DNA from: Candidatus Rokuibacteriota bacterium
Lineage (GTDB): Bacteria; Methylomirabilota; Methylomirabilia; Rokubacteriales; CSP1-6
Direction of reading: 5' to 3'
Assembly: GCA_003220435.1 (NCBI GenBank)
Contig: QHSL01000067.1
Location: 22,447 to 86,446 of the forward strand
Length of the DNA stretch: 64,000 bases
In this document: positions 50,730-60,500 of the stretch, in pieces
How positions within the stretch are numbered: the first letter of the stretch is position 1
How the letters are laid out: each line of letters begins with the position of its first letter
Translations under genes and position numbers: made by a program
Notes under the pieces: generated by a model
Database searches by the model: none
Seen by the model: the letters and a program-made list of their open reading frames with translations, nothing else
Told to the model about the DNA's origin: nothing

Positions 50730-52560
50730 GGGCGATCTCTTCCTCGAGCTGCTGGATGCGCCAGAGTCGGGCGTAGAGACCGCCGGCGCGCACGAGGTCG
50801 TCGTGAGCGCCCGTCTCGACGACCCGCCCGCCGTCCAGCACGACGATGCGGTGAGCCGCGCGCGCGGCGCGCAACCGATGGGTCATGAGCAGCACGGTGC
50901 GTCCGGCCACCGCGGCGCGCAGGTTCGTCAAGATCTCTTCCTCCTTCGCCGCGTCGACGGACGCGAAGGCGTCGTCGAGGACCAGGACGGGCGGGCCGCC
51001 GGTGAGCGCGCGCGCCAGCGTCACTCGCTGGCGCTGCCCGCCCGAGAGCGTGAGACCGCGCTCGCCGACGACGGCGTCGAAGCCTGCGGGCAAGCGCTCC
51101 ACCTCGTCGGCGACCCCGGCCACCTGGGCGACGCCGCGTAGCGGCTCCGGGCCGACGCCGTCGCGCCCGAGGGTGATGTTCTCGGCGATCGACCGCGAGA
51201 AGAGGAACCCTTCCTGCGGCACGTAGCCGAGCGTCGTACGCAGGGACGCGGTCGGGAGCCGGGTCACGTCGTGGCCGCCGAGGAAGACCGTCCCAGGCGG
51301 CGGCTCCCAGAGACGCGCCACCAGCAGCCCGAGCGTGGACTTGCCGCTCCCGGTGGGACCGACCAGCGCCACCGTCTCACCGGCGCCGACCTCGAAGCTC
51401 ACGTCGCACAGCACCGCGGGCCGGCCGTCGTAGGCGAACGTGAGGTGAGAGAACGTAAGGCCGGGCGCCGCCCCCGAGACGGCGAGGACGGGCATGTCGG
51501 AGCCGGCTCGCGTTGTTGTAGCGGGTGCCGTGAGGCCGGCTTGGACCGAGGGTGGCCTGAGAGAGGCGCGAGCCGGCTCCGATACGCCCCCTCCATCCGT
51601 TGTTCCCGTGGCCGCGCCGATCACTTCCTGCAACCTCTGCATCGAGGTCAGGCCGCGGCGAACGATCGAGAGCGTCCAGCCGAGGCCGACGGTCGGTCCG
51701 GTGAGATACGCCAGATAGCCATTGAAGGCGACGAGCGCGCCGAGGCTCAGCCGGCCATCCACCACCGCCCGTCCCCCCGCCCAGAGAACGACGAGCGTCC
51801 CGACACCCGCGATCAGCCCCATCAGCGGCGTAAAGCCGGCCTCCGTCCGCGCGAGGGCGAGACTCAGGCGAAGGTACTCGCGATTGGCCTGGCCGAAGTC
51901 CGCCCGCGCGCGCGGCTCGAGCGTGTAGGCGCGCACCACGGACATGCCGCTCAGATACTCCTGGACCCGCGCCGACAGCACGCTGAGCTGATCCTGGGCG
52001 GCCTCTGTCCGCTCGTTGACCACCATGTTGAAGTGCCGCGCCAGGATCAGCAGGCCCGGATAGGGCGCCAGCGCCCACAGGGTCAGCCACGGGTCGAGCG
52101 CCAGCATCGCGCCGAGCACGCCAACCAGAGCGAAGGTCGTGGAGACCAGGCTGATCACGCCGAAGCCGACCAGCGAGCGCACGGCGCTCAAGTCGCTGGT
52201 CGCGCGCGTCATCAGGTCGCCGGTGGAATGTGCCGCGTAGAACTTCGGTGGGAACGTCTGGAGGGCCGCGTAGAGATCGTCACGCAGATCCGCCTCGATG
52301 CGCTGGCAGCCGCCGGTGATCGCGAAGCGCGACCCGAGACGCGCGAGGCCGTTGGCGACGGCGAACAGCACGATCAGCGCGACGTAATATCCGACCGGGG
52401 CGGTCGCCGGGTGCGTCTGGAGGGCGTCGATAGCTCGCTTCACCGTCCCGGGGATCGCGAGCGAGGCGAGCGTCGCGGTGCCGAGACAGGCGATACCGAA
52501 GGCGTAGCGGGCGCGATAGTGCCAGACGTATCGCCAGACCGCCCGCGCGGGCGAAGTCAG
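50722..52560 (-). CDS. ABC exporter half-molecule, partner of the downstream gene
   Basis: 612 residues: six membrane segments then an ATPase domain with Walker A GPTGSGKST, signature LSGGQRQRVTLARAL and Walker B VLVLDDAFASVD. The Walker B ends in Asp rather than Glu (LDDA), a degenerate site as in heterodimeric exporters such as TM287/288. An unusual linker of about 55 residues, rich in Ser, Pro and Thr, separates the two domains (about residues 315-370). No ATG, GTG or TTG fits the N-terminus. CTG at 52560 does, with GGGGAGG five bases upstream, and it overlaps the panE-like stop (CTGA). Confidence 0.9.
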   Translation of the reverse strand: MTSPARAVWRYVWHYRARYAFGIACLGTATLASLAIPGTVKRAIDALQTHPATAPVGYYVALIVLFAVANGLARLGSRFAITGGCQRIEADLRDDLYAALQTFPPKFYAAHSTGDLMTRATSDLSAVRSLVGFGVISLVSTTFALVGVLGAMLALDPWLTLWALAPYPGLLILARHFNMVVNERTEAAQDQLSVLSARVQEYLSGMSVVRAYTLEPRARADFGQANREYLRLSLALARTEAGFTPLMGLIAGVGTLVVLWAGGRAVVDGRLSLGALVAFNGYLAYLTGPTVGLGWTLSIVRRGLTSMQRLQEVIGAATGTTDGGGVSEPARASLRPPSVQAGLTAPATTTRAGSDMPVLAVSGAAPGLTFSHLTFAYDGRPAVLCDVSFEVGAGETVALVGPTGSGKSTLGLLVARLWEPPPGTVFLGGHDVTRLPTASLRTTLGYVPQEGFLFSRSIAENITLGRDGVGPEPLRGVAQVAGVADEVERLPAGFDAVVGERGLTLSGGQRQRVTLARALTGGPPVLVLDDAFASVDAAKEEEILTNLRAAVAGRTVLLMTHRLRAARAAHRIVVLDGGRVVETGAHDDLVRAGGLYARLWRIQQLEEEIARA

Positions 52561-53477
52561 CCGCGCCTCCCCGCCGCGTGCGGCTGCAGCGCCGCATAGA
52601 CGGCGAAGACGGCGGGGGTCGGCACGCCGAGGCGCTCGCCGAGCCGCGAGGCGTGCCCGTGCAGGGCTTCGAGCTCGAGCCGGCGGCCCTGGAGGAGGTC
52701 CTGGGCGAGCGAGGCCCGATTGCCTGGCGCGATGGTCTGGGCGAACTTCACGATCTGGTCGGCGGTGTCGCCGGGGAGATCGACCCCGGCCGCGCCCGCG
52801 AGGGCCGTCGCCTCGTCGACGAGCGTGCGGAACAGGCGCCAGGTCGCCGGTGTCTCGCGGACGACGCCGATCGTCTCGCGCGTGACGGCGGTCGTCCCGG
52901 CCACGGCGCAAATCAGGATGTACTTCTCCCACAGCGCCCGGCGGACGTCCTTGGACACTTCGGCGGGAACTTCGGCGCGCGCGAAGGCGTCGCGCAGCCG
53001 CTCTGCGCGCTCGCTCACTCGGCCATCGAGCTCGCCGAAGATGATGCGCCCAGCGGCGTGGTGGCGGATCACCCCGGGGGACTCGATGGTCGCGAAGACC
53101 TGCGCGACGCCGCCCATCGCGCGCCCCGCGCCCAGCTGGGCGTCGATCCGCTCTTCGTTGTCCACGCCGTTCTGGAGCGAGAGCACGGGGGTGTCGGAGC
53201 CGAGGATCGACCAGAGCCGCGCCGCGGCGTCGTCGGTGTCGTAGGACTTGACGCAGAAGAGGACCGCGTCCGCGCGCGCCACGCCCTCGAGGCGCTCGAC
53301 GGCCGCCGGCCGCACGACCGACTCGCCGTCGACCGCCGAGCGAATCGTGAGGCCCGTCCGGCGGATCGCCTCCAGGTGCGGCCCGCGCGCGACCATCGTG
53401 ACCTTCTCGCCGGCGCGCAGGAGCTTCGCGCCGAAGTATCCGCCGACGCTGCCCGCCCCCATCACCACGATGTGCAT
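52557..53477 (-). CDS. Ketopantoate reductase (ApbA/PanE family)
   Basis: 306 residues. The NADP-binding GAGSVGGYFGAKL opens the protein, followed by VKSYDTDDAA, LQNGVDNEERI and the C-terminal helical ApbA domain with the conserved Lys in ALWEKYILICAV. The family reduces 2-dehydropantoate in pantothenate synthesis, but several paralogues have other 2-oxo-acid substrates. ATG at 53477. It is divergent from the inositol monophosphatase gene with 25 bases between starts. Confidence 0.9.
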   Translation of the reverse strand: MHIVVMGAGSVGGYFGAKLLRAGEKVTMVARGPHLEAIRRTGLTIRSAVDGESVVRPAAVERLEGVARADAVLFCVKSYDTDDAAARLWSILGSDTPVLSLQNGVDNEERIDAQLGAGRAMGGVAQVFATIESPGVIRHHAAGRIIFGELDGRVSERAERLRDAFARAEVPAEVSKDVRRALWEKYILICAVAGTTAVTRETIGVVRETPATWRLFRTLVDEATALAGAAGVDLPGDTADQIVKFAQTIAPGNRASLAQDLLQGRRLELEALHGHASRLGERLGVPTPAVFAVYAALQPHAAGRRG

Positions 53478-53502
53478 GGCTCGTATGATACATTGCGGGC
53501 GC

Positions 53503-54300
53503 ATGGCATCGCTCGAACGACGCGTGGCCGTTGATGCCGCGCGGGCCGCCGGGCGTCTCCTCAAGAGCGAGCTCCTGGGACCGCGCCGCATCGCCTACAA
53601 GGACAGCCCCACCAACCTGGTCACCGAGATGGACGCGCGCGCCGAGGAGCTGATCGTCGAGCGCCTGGCCGCGGCGTTTCCCCACGACGCCGTGCTGGGC
53701 GAGGAGCGCGGCGCGACGGCGGGGCGGTCGGGGCGGCGTTGGATCATCGACCCGCTCGACGGGACGACCAACTACGCCCACGGGCTCCCCACGTTCGCCG
53801 TGTCGATCGCCCTCGAGAGGGAGGGGCGCGTGGAGCTCGGCGTCGTCTTCGACCCGAACCTCGACGAGCTGTTCGTGGCCGAGCGTGGCCGTGGCGCGAC
53901 CGTCAACGACCAGCCGCTCGCGGTGTCGACGACGGGGACGCTGGACGAGAGCCTGCTGGCGAGCGGCTTCCCCTACAACATCCGCCAGACGACGGACAAC
54001 AACCTCACGGAGTACGCGGCGTTCAGCGTGCGCGCCCGCGCGGTCCGACGGATGGGCTCCGCGGTCCTCGACCTCGTGTGGCTCGCCTGCGGGCGGCTCG
54101 ACGGCTGCTGGGCCCTGCGCCTGGGGCCGTGGGACGTCGCGGCCGGCAGCCTGCTCGTCGAGGAGGCCGGCGGCCGCATCACGGATCTTCGCGGCGGCGC
54201 GCTCGACCTCGACGCGCCCTCGCTGGTGGCGAGCAACGGCCGCATCCACGACGCGGTGCTCGCCGTGCTCGCGGAGCTGCGCGGGAACGGGGCGCGCTGA
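53503..54300 (+). CDS. Inositol monophosphatase family protein
   Basis: 265 residues. The metal-binding motif IIDPLDGTTNYAHG is clear, with EE upstream (LGEERG) and the C-terminal WDVAAGSLLVEEAGG. It removes phosphate from inositol-1-phosphate, related polyols or, in some bacteria, NADP or FBP. ATG at 53503. It is followed two bases later by the MmgE/PrpD gene. Confidence 0.94.
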   Translation: MASLERRVAVDAARAAGRLLKSELLGPRRIAYKDSPTNLVTEMDARAEELIVERLAAAFPHDAVLGEERGATAGRSGRRWIIDPLDGTTNYAHGLPTFAVSIALEREGRVELGVVFDPNLDELFVAERGRGATVNDQPLAVSTTGTLDESLLASGFPYNIRQTTDNNLTEYAAFSVRARAVRRMGSAVLDLVWLACGRLDGCWALRLGPWDVAAGSLLVEEAGGRITDLRGGALDLDAPSLVASNGRIHDAVLAVLAELRGNGAR

Positions 54301-54302
54301 CG

Positions 54303-55676
54303 ATGTCGGCCGCGCGAAGCCTCGCTCGCTTCGTCGTCGGGCTGCGGCTCGCCGACGTGCCGCCGCCCGTCGTCGCGCAGGCGAGTCTGCTGGCGCTCGA
54401 CACCCTCGGGTGTGCGCTCGCCGCGGCGCGCTACGACTTCGCCAAGGCCGTGCGCGAAACCGCCGAGCGTCTCGGAGGGCCGCCGGAGAGCGCGCTGGTC
54501 GGAAGCAAGACGCGGGTCAGCGCGGCCAACGCGGCGCTGTCGAACGCCACCCTCGCCCACGGGCTCGACTTCGACGACACGCGCGAGGACGCGATCGTCC
54601 ACACCGGCTCGGTCGTGGTTCCGACGAGCCTGGCGGTGGCCGAGGCGGTGGGTGGCTCCGGACGCGCCGCGCTCGAGGCGATCGTCGCCGGCGTGGAAGT
54701 GATGTGCCGCGTGGGGCTCGCCGTTCCCGGACGGTTCCACGCGCGCCACTACCATCCCACCGCGCTCGCCGGGACGTTCGGCGCCGTCGCGGCCGCCGGC
54801 AAGCTCTACCGACTCTCCGAGGACGAGCTGGTTCGCGCCTTCGGCGTCTGCGGGAGCCAGGCCGCCGGGATCATCGAGTATTTGGCCGACGGCTCCTGGA
54901 CGAAGCGACTGCACGCGGGCTGGGCCGCCCACGCGGGCGTCGTGGCCGCGCTGCTCGCACGGTCGGGCTTCACCGGCCCGGAGACGGTCCTCGAGGGAGA
55001 GCACGGCTTCTATCGCGCCTTCGCGGGCGGCCACGACCCTGCGCGGCTCGAGGAGCTGCTGGCGAGCCTCGGCGCCGTCTGGGAGATCGAGCAGCTCACC
55101 TTCAAGCCCTACCCGTGCGGCTCGATCGCCCAGCCCTACATGGACTGCGCGCTGCGCGTGCGCGACCGCCATCGGGTGAGGCCTGCCGACGTCGTCGAGA
55201 TCCGCTGCCGCACCGCCGCGGGGCCGGTGCCGCGACTCTGGGAGCCGCTGGGCGCGAAGCACGCACCGCAGAACGGCTACGCCGCCAAGTTCAGCCTGCC
55301 GTATCTGCTCGCGGTGATCCTCGTCCGGGGCCGCGCCAGTCTCGCGGAGTTCGAGAACGATGTCGTGCGAGACCGCGAGATCCTCGCCCTCGCGTCGCGG
55401 ATCGGCTACGAGCTCGACCCCACCATCGATTATCCGCGGCAGTTCGTCGGCCACGTCCGGGTGCGGCTGCGGGACGGGCGGATCGTCGAGGAGAGCCAGG
55501 ACCATCCCCGCGGCGGCCCCGACTCGCCGATGGGCCGGGACGAGATCGAGTCGAAGTTCCTCGGCAACGCCAGCCTCGTGATGCCGGCCGATCGCGCGTC
55601 GCGCGTGATCGCGTCCGTGGCCGCGCTCGCGGCCGAGCCGAACCTCCGAGGCCTCGTCGAGGCACTCGCTCCGTGA
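54303..55676 (+). CDS. MmgE/PrpD family protein
   Basis: 457 residues. The helical domain contains LDTLGCALAA and LDFDDTREDAIVHTGS, followed by HPTALAGTFGAVAAAGK, typical of MmgE/PrpD. Members include 2-methylcitrate dehydratase, cis-aconitate decarboxylase and several of unknown substrate. Position after the monophosphatase gives no clear pathway. Confidence 0.9.
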   Translation: MSAARSLARFVVGLRLADVPPPVVAQASLLALDTLGCALAAARYDFAKAVRETAERLGGPPESALVGSKTRVSAANAALSNATLAHGLDFDDTREDAIVHTGSVVVPTSLAVAEAVGGSGRAALEAIVAGVEVMCRVGLAVPGRFHARHYHPTALAGTFGAVAAAGKLYRLSEDELVRAFGVCGSQAAGIIEYLADGSWTKRLHAGWAAHAGVVAALLARSGFTGPETVLEGEHGFYRAFAGGHDPARLEELLASLGAVWEIEQLTFKPYPCGSIAQPYMDCALRVRDRHRVRPADVVEIRCRTAAGPVPRLWEPLGAKHAPQNGYAAKFSLPYLLAVILVRGRASLAEFENDVVRDREILALASRIGYELDPTIDYPRQFVGHVRVRLRDGRIVEESQDHPRGGPDSPMGRDEIESKFLGNASLVMPADRASRVIASVAALAAEPNLRGLVEALAP

Positions 55677-55699
55677 GGAGATCCGCATGAACATTCCGC

Positions 55700-55933
55700 G
55701 TGCCCTCGGCCTGGTGCTTCATCTTCATCGGCGTGATCCGTGAGCTGTCGGCCTCGATCATCCTTTTCACGCCGGCGACCAAGGTGATGTCGGTCGTGAT
55801 CTTCGATCTCAAGGAAGAAGGCCAGTTCGGCGCGATCGCCGTCCTCGGTCTGGTCATGCTGGTCCTCACCTTCGCGACCGTTGCGCTCGTGCAGGCCGTG
55901 CTCGGCCGTGACGTCCTGGGGGCACGGGACTGA
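55700..55933 (+). pseudogene. C-terminal fragment of an ABC transporter inner-membrane permease
   Basis: 77 codons reading AWCFIFIGVIRELSASIILF and then TKVMSVVIFDLKEEGQFG, the typical end of an AfuB/binding-protein-dependent permease. The first 450 or so residues are missing and no start codon with a ribosome site is seen; an unrelated short frame (ATG 55687) overlaps it. It lies 23 bases after the MmgE/PrpD stop. The reading frame is intact within the fragment, so decay or deletion seems recent. Confidence 0.75.
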
Positions 55934-55942
55934 TTGAACCCC

Positions 55943-55981
55943 TTGACTCGCAGTCGCCCATGCCCACAATGCAAGGCATGG
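55943..55981 (+). promoter_or_regulatory. Candidate promoter and inverted repeat of the kinase-like gene
   Basis: TTGACT (55943-55948), 16 bases, CACAAT (55965-55970). The inverted repeat CCATGCC (55958-55964) / GGCATGG (55975-55981) flanks the -10 box and could be an operator. The start codon is at 56003. Confidence 0.45.
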
Positions 55982-56002
55982 TAGGGGTTTCGGGTTTCCG
56001 GC

Positions 56003-57430
56003 ATGGCTAGCGAGGCCGGGGCGATCGCCAACGGCTCGCTGATCGGGCTGCGCCTCAAGGGGCGCTACCGGATCGTCAGCGAGATCGGGTCGGGCGTCGG
56101 CGGGAGGGTGTGCCAGGCCGAAGACGAGACGATCGGCCACCCGATCGCCCTGCGACTGCTGCCGAAAGGGCTGGTCGAGGCTCCCAACGGAACTCAGACG
56201 ATCCAGCGGATGAGCCGGTCAGTCATCGCCGTGTCGGCGGCCCACCCGGCGCTGGCCAGCGTGCTGGCGTTTGGAGAGATCGAGCAGGGCTGGCCCTTCA
56301 CCGTGATGGAGTTCGTCGAGGGACGCCGGCTCAGCGACGTGCTCGCCGAGGATCGCCCGCTCGACGTCGCCGTCGCGATGCGGTGGGCGCTCGATCTCGG
56401 GGGCGCCGTGGAGACGCTGCACAACATGGGGCTCGTCCACGGTGCGGTGCGCCCGCGCAACGTGGTGGTGCTTGAGAACGGCCAAGCCAAGCTCCTCGAC
56501 GTCGAGCTGGCCGGCCTGCGTGACTTGCCGGCCCTGTTCAGCGCTCCCGGCCGCGAAGCCGCGGCCGAATACCTGGCGCCCGAGCTGGTTCACCGGGGTC
56601 CCCTGACCGAAAAGGCCGACGTCTACGCGTTCGCGGTCGTCCTCTACCAGATGCTGACGGGCGTCCTCCCCTTCCAGGGGGCGACGCGCGAGGCGGTTCG
56701 CGACCGACAGATGACCCGGACACCGCTGGCGATGCGCTCGCGGCGCCGTAGCGTGCCGGCCGCGGTGGACGCCATCGTCGCCAAGGCTCTCGATAGCCAG
56801 CCCGACGCGCGGCCACTCATGCAGGACATCCTGAACCGCCTCTGGTCCGAAGCCAATGAACCGGCCTCGTCCCGGCGGCGCCGTGTCGCGATCCTCGGCG
56901 GTGGCAGCGTGCTGGCCGCGTCGGTCGTGGGGCTGGTCGCCTGGGGCTTCGTCACGTCCCGCGCGTCGGCGCCTCAGGCGCCCGAACCCGCGACGCGTCC
57001 AGCGGTCGTAGAGCCGGCGGCACCGACCGCTCCGCCGGTCTCCGCCGCCCCGGCGCCCATGCCGCACGCAGCGCCCCCGCGTCCTGCGCCGATGGCGGCG
57101 CCTGTCGCAGCGCCTGCCGAACCGCCGCCTGTCCCTCCGCCAGCGAGGACGGTCCCAGCGGAGCCCCCGCCGGCACCCACCGCAACCGGCGTCGAGCGTC
57201 GCGAGCCCCCGCGTGCCGAGCGGGCTCTGCCGCCAGCCCAGCGAGCTCCGTCGCCCGCCCAGCGACCTTCGTCGCCCGCCGCCCCGGCACGAACCGCGTC
57301 TCCCCCGTCTCCTCCGGCCTCAGCGGCCACGCCCGAGCGGCCCGCTCCGCCTCGCAGCCCCGACCCGTATGACCCGAACGCCGTCATCGACTGGCTCCTG
57401 AACCCGTCGTCGACGGGCCGCCGCGAATAG
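56003..57430 (+). CDS. Membrane-anchored Ser/Thr-kinase-fold protein, predicted pseudokinase
   Basis: 475 residues. A kinase-like domain (about 20-285) keeps a glycine loop (GSGVGGRV), AAEYLAPE and the C-lobe. Catalytic residues are lost: VAVK becomes IALRL (Lys to Arg), the helix-C Glu is not found (RMSRS), HRDLKPEN reads HGAVRPRN (catalytic Asp lost), and DFG reads DVE. A single membrane segment spans about 293-313. A periplasmic tail of about 150 residues follows, very rich in Pro and Ala, ending YDPNAVIDWLLNPSS. It could be a receptor or scaffold. It follows a permease fragment and is convergent with the next gene. Confidence 0.88.
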   Translation: MASEAGAIANGSLIGLRLKGRYRIVSEIGSGVGGRVCQAEDETIGHPIALRLLPKGLVEAPNGTQTIQRMSRSVIAVSAAHPALASVLAFGEIEQGWPFTVMEFVEGRRLSDVLAEDRPLDVAVAMRWALDLGGAVETLHNMGLVHGAVRPRNVVVLENGQAKLLDVELAGLRDLPALFSAPGREAAAEYLAPELVHRGPLTEKADVYAFAVVLYQMLTGVLPFQGATREAVRDRQMTRTPLAMRSRRRSVPAAVDAIVAKALDSQPDARPLMQDILNRLWSEANEPASSRRRRVAILGGGSVLAASVVGLVAWGFVTSRASAPQAPEPATRPAVVEPAAPTAPPVSAAPAPMPHAAPPRPAPMAAPVAAPAEPPPVPPPARTVPAEPPPAPTATGVERREPPRAERALPPAQRAPSPAQRPSSPAAPARTASPPSPPASAATPERPAPPRSPDPYDPNAVIDWLLNPSSTGRRE

Positions 57431-57529
57431 ACAAGCCGCCCGCCGCCCTCCGGACCGACACCAGCTCCTGAACAGACCTCCGGCATCTTGCAAGGCTGGT
57501 CGTTGAAACTCGGCGGTGGGAGTGCGGCC

Positions 57530-57569
57530 GGCCGAGTCCGGTCAGCCCGCCGGCTGGCCGGGCTCGGCC
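57530..57569. terminator. Strong hairpin between convergent genes
   Basis: GGCCGAGTCCGG then CAGCC pair with GGCTG and CCGGGCTCGGCC, giving an 18-base-pair stem with two wobble pairs around a CGCC loop. It lies in the 145-base gap between the pseudokinase and the secreted hydrolase, both ending here. No T run is present. Confidence 0.6.
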
Positions 57570-57575
57570 GCGAGC

Positions 57576-60500
57576 CTACTGGAGGGCGAGAACAGCGGAC
57601 TGGAGCTCGCTGATGTCGATGGCCTGGATGATGGTGACTCCGGACCCGACGATCTGATTGCTGTAGATTGGCGCCTGCCGGTTCGCTGCCAGGTAGGCGT
57701 CGTTCAGCGCCGACCGGAGCTGGACGAGGTGAGTCGCAGCGACCTGAGAGACCCCTGGCGTAAGCACCGCGTCGGTCCAGTTGAACGGCTGCAGTTGATG
57801 CGCCACGCGGGCGCTGTCGATGGCCGTGCGGAGCTCGAGGATGTGCACCGTCTTGACGGGGGTGCTCTGGGCCACCAGCGGGGCGTCCGTGAACACGGTC
57901 GGAGCCGACAGCGTCACCGTCAGAACGGCCGTCTTGATGTGGCCGGTCACGTCCTGCGCCGCCACCGTGATCACGTTCGTGCCGAACTGGAGGACGACGT
58001 TACTGACCGCCCAGCTCGTGGTTCCCGAGGCCGTGCCACTGCCTCCGCGATCGTTGACCCAGGTGACCTGCGTGAGGCCGACGTTGTCGGCCGCGATTCC
58101 CGCGAGAGACAAGAGGGTGTTGGTGGTGGCATAGACGCCGGTCGCCGTGGGCGAGTCGATCGCCACGGTCGGGTTCGTGAGGTCGACGATCCAGGTGAAG
58201 CTCGCGGGAGTCGCGTCGGTGTTTCCGGCGGCATCCGTCGCCCTCACCTGGAAGGTGTGACTGCCCTCGGATAGCAAGCTGTAGCTCTGCGGACTGGTGC
58301 AGGCGCCGAACGCCGTTCCGTCGAGCTTGCACTGGAACGTACTCCCCGCCTCGGTCGCGGTGAAGCTGAAGCTGGCGCTCGTGCTGCTGGTCACGGCTGC
58401 CGGGTTTGAAGTGATCGTCGTGTCGGGCGCAGTCGTGTCAACGGTCCAGGTGAAGCTCGCGGGAGTCGCGTCGGTGTTTCCGGCAGGGTCCGTCGCCCTC
58501 ACCTGGAAGGTATGGCCACCGTCGGCCAGCGGGCTGTAAATCTTGGGGCTGGTGCAGGCCGCGAACGCAGCGGCGTCGAGCGCGCACTCGAACGTGCTTC
58601 CCGCCTCCGTGGCCGTGAAGCTGAAGGAGGCCGACGTGCTGTTCGTGAGGGCCGGGGGGCTGGCGGTGATCGTGGTATCCGGCGCCGTCATGTCCACGAA
58701 CCAGGTGTAGCTCGCCGGGGTTGGGTCGGTGTTGCCCGCTGGATCCGTCGCCCGGACCTGGAAAGTATGGCTCCCGGAGTTGAGCGCGATGTACGTCTTC
58801 GGGCTCGTGCACGAAGCCCAGGGGGAGCCATCGAGGGTGCACTCGAACGTGCTCCCCGCCTCGGTCGAGGTGAACGTGAACTCGCCGACGTGGCTCTTGG
58901 ACAGCGCCGGAGGATTTGTCGTGATCGTGGTGTCCGGCGCCGTGGTGTCGATGGTCCAGGTGAAGCTGGCCGGGGTCGGGTCGACGTTGCCGGCAGGATC
59001 GATCGCCCGGACCTGGAAGGTGTGGCTGCCCGCCGCCAGTGCGTTGTAGCTCTGCGGGCTCGTACAGGCGACGAAGCTGCCGCTATCGAGCTTGCACTCG
59101 AAGGTGCTCCCCGCTTCGGTCGAGGTGAAGCTGAAGCTGGCGCCGGTGCTGTTGGTGACGGCCGGCGGGCTCGCAGTGATCGTCGTGTCGGGCGCTGTCG
59201 CGTCGTAGGTGACCGTGAGGATCGCGGTGGCGGTGTTGTTGGCGGCGTCGGCGGCGGTGACGACGATCACGTTGGCGCCGGGCTGGAGCGTGATGCTCGG
59301 GACGCTCCAGGTGGTGGTGCCGGAGGCGGTGCCGAAGCCGCCGGCGCTGTTGAGCCAGGTGACCTGAGAGACGCCGACGTTGTCGGCGGCGGTGCCCGCC
59401 AGGGTGGTCAGCGGGCTGGTGTTGGTGAGGAACGTGGACGCGCCGGTGGGCGCGGTGATGGCGAGGGTCGGATTCTGCGTGTCCGGCGGGGCGGCCAGCT
59501 TGAGGTAGAGGACCGCATCGCCTAAGAACGGTGGCGTGAAGCTGCGCACGGCGCCGCCGACGACGTCGGCACCGGCGGTCTTCGCGCCGGTCGCCGGGTT
59601 CAACCACTCCACCGCGAACGGCCCGAGGTTGGAGGACAGATTGACGTTGAAGCTGCTGGTGTCGCCGATGAAGTAGACCAGATACTCCGGCGTGGACGAC
59701 GTGGGGCTGGCGAGGGCATATTCCGCGCTGGTCAAATCACCGCGGGGACGGGTTGCCGTGAGGTCCATCCGCTGAGTGTAGCTGCGCGCGTAGCCCATGT
59801 TGGCGCGGAGACTCACCCACACCGGGTCGGTCAAGTTCCAGCCTGGGCTGGCGATGGTCACATAGTCGTCGCTGCCGACGCCGTCCATGAAGAGGAGATG
59901 GAGGCCGCGCGTGACGCTCTTCCACACCCAGGTGCGGTCGCCGCCGATGCCGTAAATGTGGTCGGTGTCCGCGATGACGACCTTGGTGCCGTCGGCGGCG
60001 GGTGGGTTGTCGGTGTAGCCACCGGAGTCGTTGGGAGAAATCCAGTCGGCGTTGCTGGCGAACAAGTCGCTATTGGAGCCGCCGGGATATTCGACGGTCA
60101 TGCCGGCGGGATGCTGCTTGGCCAGCCCGGCCTCGTAGGCCTTGACGAAGGCGACCATGTGGGTTTCCCAGGCGAGCGAGTCGGTGCCGCACTCGTTGCA
60201 GATCTCGTAGAGGACGTTGTCGAGGTCATTGACGGTGTCGATGACCTTACGGACATAGGCTTCCTGGAGGGCGACCAGGCCCGCGTCGGCCATGGTGTGG
60301 ACTTCGGGGCCGCTGCCGTCGCCGTTGAGGTCGCCGTTGACGCCGTTGATGTTGTTGGCAGCGTTGAAGGGGTGGCCGAGCCAGGGGTTGCCAGACTGCC
60401 CCTTGGACTCGGCGCTCCAGCCGTTGAACAGCATGACGGAGACGTAGATGCCGCGGCTGCCAGCGTCGATGACGCGCTGGCGGAGGCGATCGAAGTAGGT

